A stretch of 64,000 bases of DNA from an uncultured Pseudomonadota bacterium (lineage in GTDB: Bacteria; Pseudomonadota; Gammaproteobacteria; Burkholderiales; SG8-39). The stretch covers positions 124,001 to 188,000 of the forward strand of contig CAIXPL010000016.1 in assembly GCA_903921325.1 (NCBI GenBank), in the 5' to 3' direction. This document shows, piece by piece, positions 60,187 through 64,000 of this stretch. The notes under the pieces are model-generated. The model saw nothing but the letters and a program-made list of their open reading frames with translations, was not told the DNA's origin and did not search any database. How positions within the stretch are numbered: position 1 is the first letter of the stretch; every line of letters begins with the position of its first letter. The translations under genes were made by a program, and so were the position numbers.

Positions 60187-62672
60187 TCGCCCTGGCGATG
60201 CGCCTGCTCGGGCGCGATTGGCGCGGTGGCGAACTGCAGGTGCTGGCCCTGGCCATCGTCACCTCGGTGGCGAGCCTCACCTGTGTGAGCTTTCTCACCG
60301 ACCGCGTGGCCGGGGCGCTCAATCGGGACGCGAGCCGGCTGCTCGGTGCCGATCTGGTGCTCAGCGCCGATGCGCCGTGGCCACCGGCGGTGCGCGAGCA
60401 GGCGCAACGGGCAGGCCTTGCTGTTGCCGAGTCGACCACGCTGCTGAGCATGGCGCGTCATGGTGATCAGGCGCAATTGGCCGCCCTCAAGGCGGTATCG
60501 ATCAATTATCCGTTGCGCGGCGCACTGCGTACCGCCACCGCCCAGGATGGACCCGATCAGATCGCCAGTGAGGGGCCGCCAGCAGGCGAGGCGTGGGTTG
60601 AACCGCGGCTGCTCAGTCTGCTTGGCATTGCCATTGGCGAGCGTCTGGAATTGGGTGACCGATCTTTTGTGGTAAGCAACATCATTACAGACGAACCGGA
60701 TCGCGGCGTGGGATTTTTCAATATCGCACCGCGCGTGATGATCGCCAGCACGGCACTTGATTCGACCGGTCTGATTCAACCGGGCAGCCGCGCCCGCTAC
60801 CAGATCTACCTGTCCGGGCCGGCGGCGTCGCTTGCCGGCTTTCGTTCACAGATGCAGTCGCGCCTTGGGCGTGGCCAATCGATCGTCGGCCTGGACAATC
60901 CGCGGCCGGAGATCAAGACCACGCTGCAGCGCGCGCAACGGTTCATTCGCCTGGCCTCGTTGCTCGCGGTGCTGCTCTCTGCGGTTGCCCTCGCATTGGC
61001 GGTGCGCCGTTACGCTCGGCGGCACCGCTCAGCCTATGCGCTGATGCGCTGCCTCGGGTCGAGCCGCTTGCGCCTGCTCACTCTGGCCGGGCTGCAGCTG
61101 GCTGTGATGAGCCTTGCGGCCACCGCTCTCGGCTGTCTGATCGCCTACGGTGCCCAGGCGGTACTCGGGGTGTGGCTCGCGCAATTGGGTGAAACCCCGC
61201 TTGGATCGGCCTCACTGTGGCCGTTGTTACAGGGTTGTGCGCTTACGCTGATACTGGTGCTCGGTTGTGCCTTGCCGCCCGTCGTCAGGTTGTGCTCGGT
61301 GCGTCCGATTCAGGCGATTCGCAACGCTGCGCTGCCGGTGCGTCAGTCGGAGTGGGCTGCTTACCTGGTTGCCGCATCGGCGATCGCTGGCATTGTGCTG
61401 TGGCAGGCCGATGACATGACCCTTGCCGCTGTGCTGGTGGTGGGATTGATCGCGGGCCTTGCGCTGATCGCCGGGGTCGCGACCCTCGCCTTCGCCACGC
61501 TTGCGCGCCTGCTGGCGCGCGGACCTGCCAGCGTGCGTCAAGCGGTGCGCAACCTTACTCGCCATCGCGCCGCGAGCGTGTTGCAAGCCTGCGCGCTGAC
61601 GCTCGCACTGAGCGTGTTATTGATGCTCGGATTCACCCGCGATGATTTGCTGGACGGGTGGCGTTCGCGCATTCCGGCCGATGCCCCCAATCGGTTCTTG
61701 CTCAATGTTCAGCCCGATCAACGGCCCGCATTGAATCAGTTGCTGGAGGCGGCGCATCTGCCATCGGTCCATTGGTGGCCGATGATCCGCGCCCGTTTGA
61801 GCGCGATCAACGGTCAACCGGTTGACCCGAATCGTTATAGCGATGAGCGCAGTCGCCGCATGGTTGAGCGCGAGTTCAATGTGTCCTATGCGCTGGCGCT
61901 GCCGGCAGGCAACGATATTGTCGCGGGGCGCGCGTTTGATCCGGCCGGTAGCGACGCCGATGGCTTGTCGATCGAGGAAGGCATTGCCCGCGATCTGGGC
62001 ATTCACCTGGGCGATCGGCTCGATTGGACGATCGCCGGCCAACCCCTGCATGGCACTGTACTCAATCTGCGCCGGTTGCATTGGGACTCCATGCAGGTGA
62101 ATTTTTTTGTCATTGGCACTCCGCGGCTGCTCGATACGTTCACCGCAAGCTTCATTGCGAGCCTGCACCTGCCCGCCGCGGCACAGTCGGTGACCGCACG
62201 GATGGTGCAGCAATTTCCCAATCTCACCGTGATTGACACGTCGGCGATTGTCGACCAGTTGCTGCAGGTGATCCGCCAGGTAAGCGAGGCAGCGCAATTT
62301 CTGTTTCTGTTTGCGCTGGCAGCCGGGCTGCTGGTGTTGCATGCCGCCTTGATCAGCACGCAAGATGAGCGCATGCAGGATGCCGCAGTGATGCGCGCCC
62401 TGGGTGCCAGCCGGGCGCAGCTGGTATGGTCGGCCCGGGTCGAATGTCTGGCAGTAGGGCTCACCGCCGGTGCGCTGGCAGCCGGACTGGCAGCCGCCGT
62501 GGGCTGGGTGTTGGCCGCCCGGGTGTTTGAAATTGCCTATTACCCGAGTGGGTGGCTGTGGTTGGCCGGACCCGCCGTAGGATTGCTGTGTGCCCTGTGG
62601 AACGCGCACCAGGCAGCAAAAATGGCGATGTCGCGCTCGCCACTTGAGTTGCTGCGCAGCGCCCCCGCTTAG
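60183..62672 (+). CDS. FtsX-like ABC transporter permease, YbbP-like
   Basis: A large inner-membrane protein of 829 residues. It begins with a helix and a large periplasmic domain (about residues 40-250), then groups of helices with the FtsX core (AQRFIRLASLLAVLLSAVALALAV), a second periplasmic domain and a C-terminal FtsX core (EAAQFLFLFALAAGLLVLHAALISTQDERMQDAAVMRALGASR). Length and topology match YbbP. With the upstream ATPase it should form a mechanotransmission-type ABC complex. The cargo is not known. Confidence 0.9.
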   Translation: MIALAMRLLGRDWRGGELQVLALAIVTSVASLTCVSFLTDRVAGALNRDASRLLGADLVLSADAPWPPAVREQAQRAGLAVAESTTLLSMARHGDQAQLAALKAVSINYPLRGALRTATAQDGPDQIASEGPPAGEAWVEPRLLSLLGIAIGERLELGDRSFVVSNIITDEPDRGVGFFNIAPRVMIASTALDSTGLIQPGSRARYQIYLSGPAASLAGFRSQMQSRLGRGQSIVGLDNPRPEIKTTLQRAQRFIRLASLLAVLLSAVALALAVRRYARRHRSAYALMRCLGSSRLRLLTLAGLQLAVMSLAATALGCLIAYGAQAVLGVWLAQLGETPLGSASLWPLLQGCALTLILVLGCALPPVVRLCSVRPIQAIRNAALPVRQSEWAAYLVAASAIAGIVLWQADDMTLAAVLVVGLIAGLALIAGVATLAFATLARLLARGPASVRQAVRNLTRHRAASVLQACALTLALSVLLMLGFTRDDLLDGWRSRIPADAPNRFLLNVQPDQRPALNQLLEAAHLPSVHWWPMIRARLSAINGQPVDPNRYSDERSRRMVEREFNVSYALALPAGNDIVAGRAFDPAGSDADGLSIEEGIARDLGIHLGDRLDWTIAGQPLHGTVLNLRRLHWDSMQVNFFVIGTPRLLDTFTASFIASLHLPAAAQSVTARMVQQFPNLTVIDTSAIVDQLLQVIRQVSEAAQFLFLFALAAGLLVLHAALISTQDERMQDAAVMRALGASRAQLVWSARVECLAVGLTAGALAAGLAAAVGWVLAARVFEIAYYPSGWLWLAGPAVGLLCALWNAHQAAKMAMSRSPLELLRSAPA

Positions 62673-62711
62673 AGCGGGGCTGGCGTACCATTCACGCCAG
62701 GGAGCACGCAC

Positions 62712-63899
62712 GTGTCTGAGCGCATGCCAAAATCCACCCGAGCATCCATGCGACGCAAGGCAGTCGTGCTGTCAATCGCAGCCTCGCTGATGATGAGCAG
62801 TCTTGCCTACATCACCTGGCAGGCGGTCCAGACAACGGAGCGTCAGCGCGCCAGTTTCGCCCTGCACAGTGATCTGCTGCTGATGGCAGGTCAGTTGAAA
62901 CGCGATTGCAACGAACTCCTGTGGCTCGAGCGATCGACGCGCGATGCGACCGACGAACGTGCACGCAGCAGCCTGAAGGAGCGAACTGACAGGATCGTCG
63001 AATCAATGCGAGTGCAGCTCACTCGACACCTGCTCAGCCTGCCTGCAGGCGAGGATCGACTGGCCATTGAGGCGCTGGTGGCGAGTTTGCAACGCCATAT
63101 AGGGCTCATCCGCAGCCAGCCAGCGCAGCGCAGCCAGCCGGCCAGGCCAGCCCAACGCGGACCGTCTGAGGCGCTCGAATCGACTGTGCGGCAAAATCCT
63201 GATCGCGAATTGTCTGTGCTCATCGATCAGATCGACCGCCTTGCCATCGCTCAGGCCGGCACCGCGCAATCGGTGCAGGACGCGAATAGCGAGCGGCTGT
63301 TGGTTGCGCTGGGGGTTGCCCTGTTCGGCGCACTCGCTCTCATCCTGGGCGGCACGGTTGTGCACGCGCTCAGGGCCAATGCCCATCTGGCGCAACGAAT
63401 CGATCGACTTGAATTTGTCGACCCGTTGACCGAACTGCCCAATCGTCGTGCCTGGGATGAACGCCTGCCGGCGGAATTCATACACGCCACCCGCAGTGGC
63501 GCACCGCTCTCGGCCGCTTTGATCACCCTGGGCAAGCTGCCCTCGGGCGATGACAGCGGCGCTCGTGCCGAGTCCGAGCGGGCACTGCGTGAAGTCGGGC
63601 GCCTGTGGCGCGCGTCGCTGCGTCGCGGGGATTTTGCCGTGCGCTATGCAAGCGAGCGTTTTGCCGTGCTGCTCAATCATTGCGATGCGGCACAGGCGCA
63701 CGCAATGATTGAACGGTTCCGGCCGAGATTTCCACCCACAGTTGATTTCTGTGCCGGCGTGGCCACCTGGGATGGTCGCGAGAGCGCAGGCGAGTTGATC
63801 GCGCGGTTGGAGCGGGCTCTGGGCGATGCCTGCGCGCAGGGGCAGAATTGCACGGTGGTGTTGTCGAGCTCCGCGCCGGCAAGTCCGTCGCCTCGCTGA
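62712..63899 (+). CDS. Membrane GGDEF-fold protein with lost catalytic motif
   Basis: A 395-residue inner-membrane protein with helices at about residues 17-38 and 195-220 enclosing a periplasmic sensor region (about 40-194). The cytosolic GGDEF domain has the start FVDPLTELPNRRAWDERL (236-252), but GGDEF is replaced by ASERF at 313-317, so it should not synthesise cyclic di-GMP. The inhibitory-site pattern RxxD is kept at 304-307, exactly five residues before the motif. It may therefore be a cyclic di-GMP receptor. GTG 62712 lies 8 bases after GGGAG. The periplasmic part has a low-complexity QPAQRSQPARPAQ segment. Confidence 0.75.
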   Translation: MSERMPKSTRASMRRKAVVLSIAASLMMSSLAYITWQAVQTTERQRASFALHSDLLLMAGQLKRDCNELLWLERSTRDATDERARSSLKERTDRIVESMRVQLTRHLLSLPAGEDRLAIEALVASLQRHIGLIRSQPAQRSQPARPAQRGPSEALESTVRQNPDRELSVLIDQIDRLAIAQAGTAQSVQDANSERLLVALGVALFGALALILGGTVVHALRANAHLAQRIDRLEFVDPLTELPNRRAWDERLPAEFIHATRSGAPLSAALITLGKLPSGDDSGARAESERALREVGRLWRASLRRGDFAVRYASERFAVLLNHCDAAQAHAMIERFRPRFPPTVDFCAGVATWDGRESAGELIARLERALGDACAQGQNCTVVLSSSAPASPSPR

Positions 63900-64000
63900 C
63901 GCGGTGTTCGCTCGTCGTCTGTGCTGCATCAGGCGACCAGCGGATGAAATTCTCCGCCGGCGATTGCACTGTGTCAGTCAGCGATCTGACGCAATTCGCG

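Noticed and set aside
59796-60779. Minus-strand open frame of 327 codons opposite the YbbA/YbbP genes
   Set aside because: Antisense to conserved ABC motifs and without any recognisable domain; a shadow frame.
61617-62711. Minus-strand open frame of 364 codons opposite the FtsX-like permease
   Set aside because: Rich in Arg, Gln and Pro with no motif; it results from codon bias of the sense strand.
63900-64000. End of a further minus-strand gene at the right edge
   Set aside because: Only a few codons are visible before stops in all minus frames, too short to support a call.

Overview
The window is a 64 kb piece of a GC-rich chromosome from a betaproteobacterium, most likely of the order Burkholderiales. 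The evidence is the gene order nadK-recN, thrS-infC-rpmI-rplT-pheS-pheT-ihfA-merR and surE-pcm-nlpD, together with four separate Bug-type (TctC family) periplasmic binding proteins, an expansion typical of Bordetella and Cupriavidus relatives. It is ordinary chromosome with high coding density. There is no phage, no intact insertion sequence and no CRISPR array.

Layout. 1-1300: the end of a branched-chain amino acid type ABC operon (livG partial, livF). 1353-5547, minus strand: small membrane proteins, guanine deaminase, panB and a FAD monooxygenase. 5658-8223: nadK-recN. 8243-9406, minus strand: a heme-oxygenase-like diiron enzyme behind a thioredoxin-like [2Fe-2S] ferredoxin. 9614-12231: tRNA-Val, a terminator and a decayed accessory patch of lower GC (frameshifted AAA ATPase, first codons of a second gene joined to a headless VapC, truncated SOUL gene). 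12287-14658: nitroreductase, CxxC membrane protein, Bug protein. 14832-22507: the translation operon, in which infC appears to start at AUC. 22670: tRNA-Pro. 22780-31743: catabolic genes (class II aldolase, VOC protein, two Bug proteins, YaeQ, 2OG-Fe(II) oxygenase, NDP-forming acyl-CoA synthetase). 31821-37778: a complete RND efflux operon. 37793-41833, minus strand: Bug protein, zinc alcohol dehydrogenase and ThDP decarboxylase-like enzyme. 42017-47683: a methyltransferase-like gene, metF-like gene, folE, a beta-propeller lipoprotein and a hydrolase. 47831-51481: a degenerate GGDEF protein, then surE-pcm-nlpD without rpoS. 51464-56678, minus strand: mltB, TgpA-like transglutaminase, DUF58 and MoxR. 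56791-63899: a histone-deacetylase family enzyme, mnmH, tesA-like esterase, a YbbA/YbbP-like ABC pair and a second degenerate GGDEF protein.

How genes work together. The translation block makes two aminoacyl-tRNA synthetases, IF3 and L35/L20. The ThDP enzyme and zinc dehydrogenase look like a decarboxylase/dehydrogenase pair for an unknown 2-oxo acid. The ferredoxin and diiron enzyme look like an electron carrier with its oxygenase. The MoxR-DUF58-TgpA-MltB genes are translationally coupled and concern the cell envelope.

The most notable observations are the ferredoxin/diiron oxygenase pair, the AUC start of infC, the relic patch beside tRNA-Val with its gene-fusion junction, a 12-bp operator-like palindrome in front of the ThDP enzyme, several short tandem repeats around catabolic genes, and a GGDEF protein that has lost its catalytic motif but kept the RxxD inhibitory-site pattern. 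I saw no single large system that is clearly undescribed.
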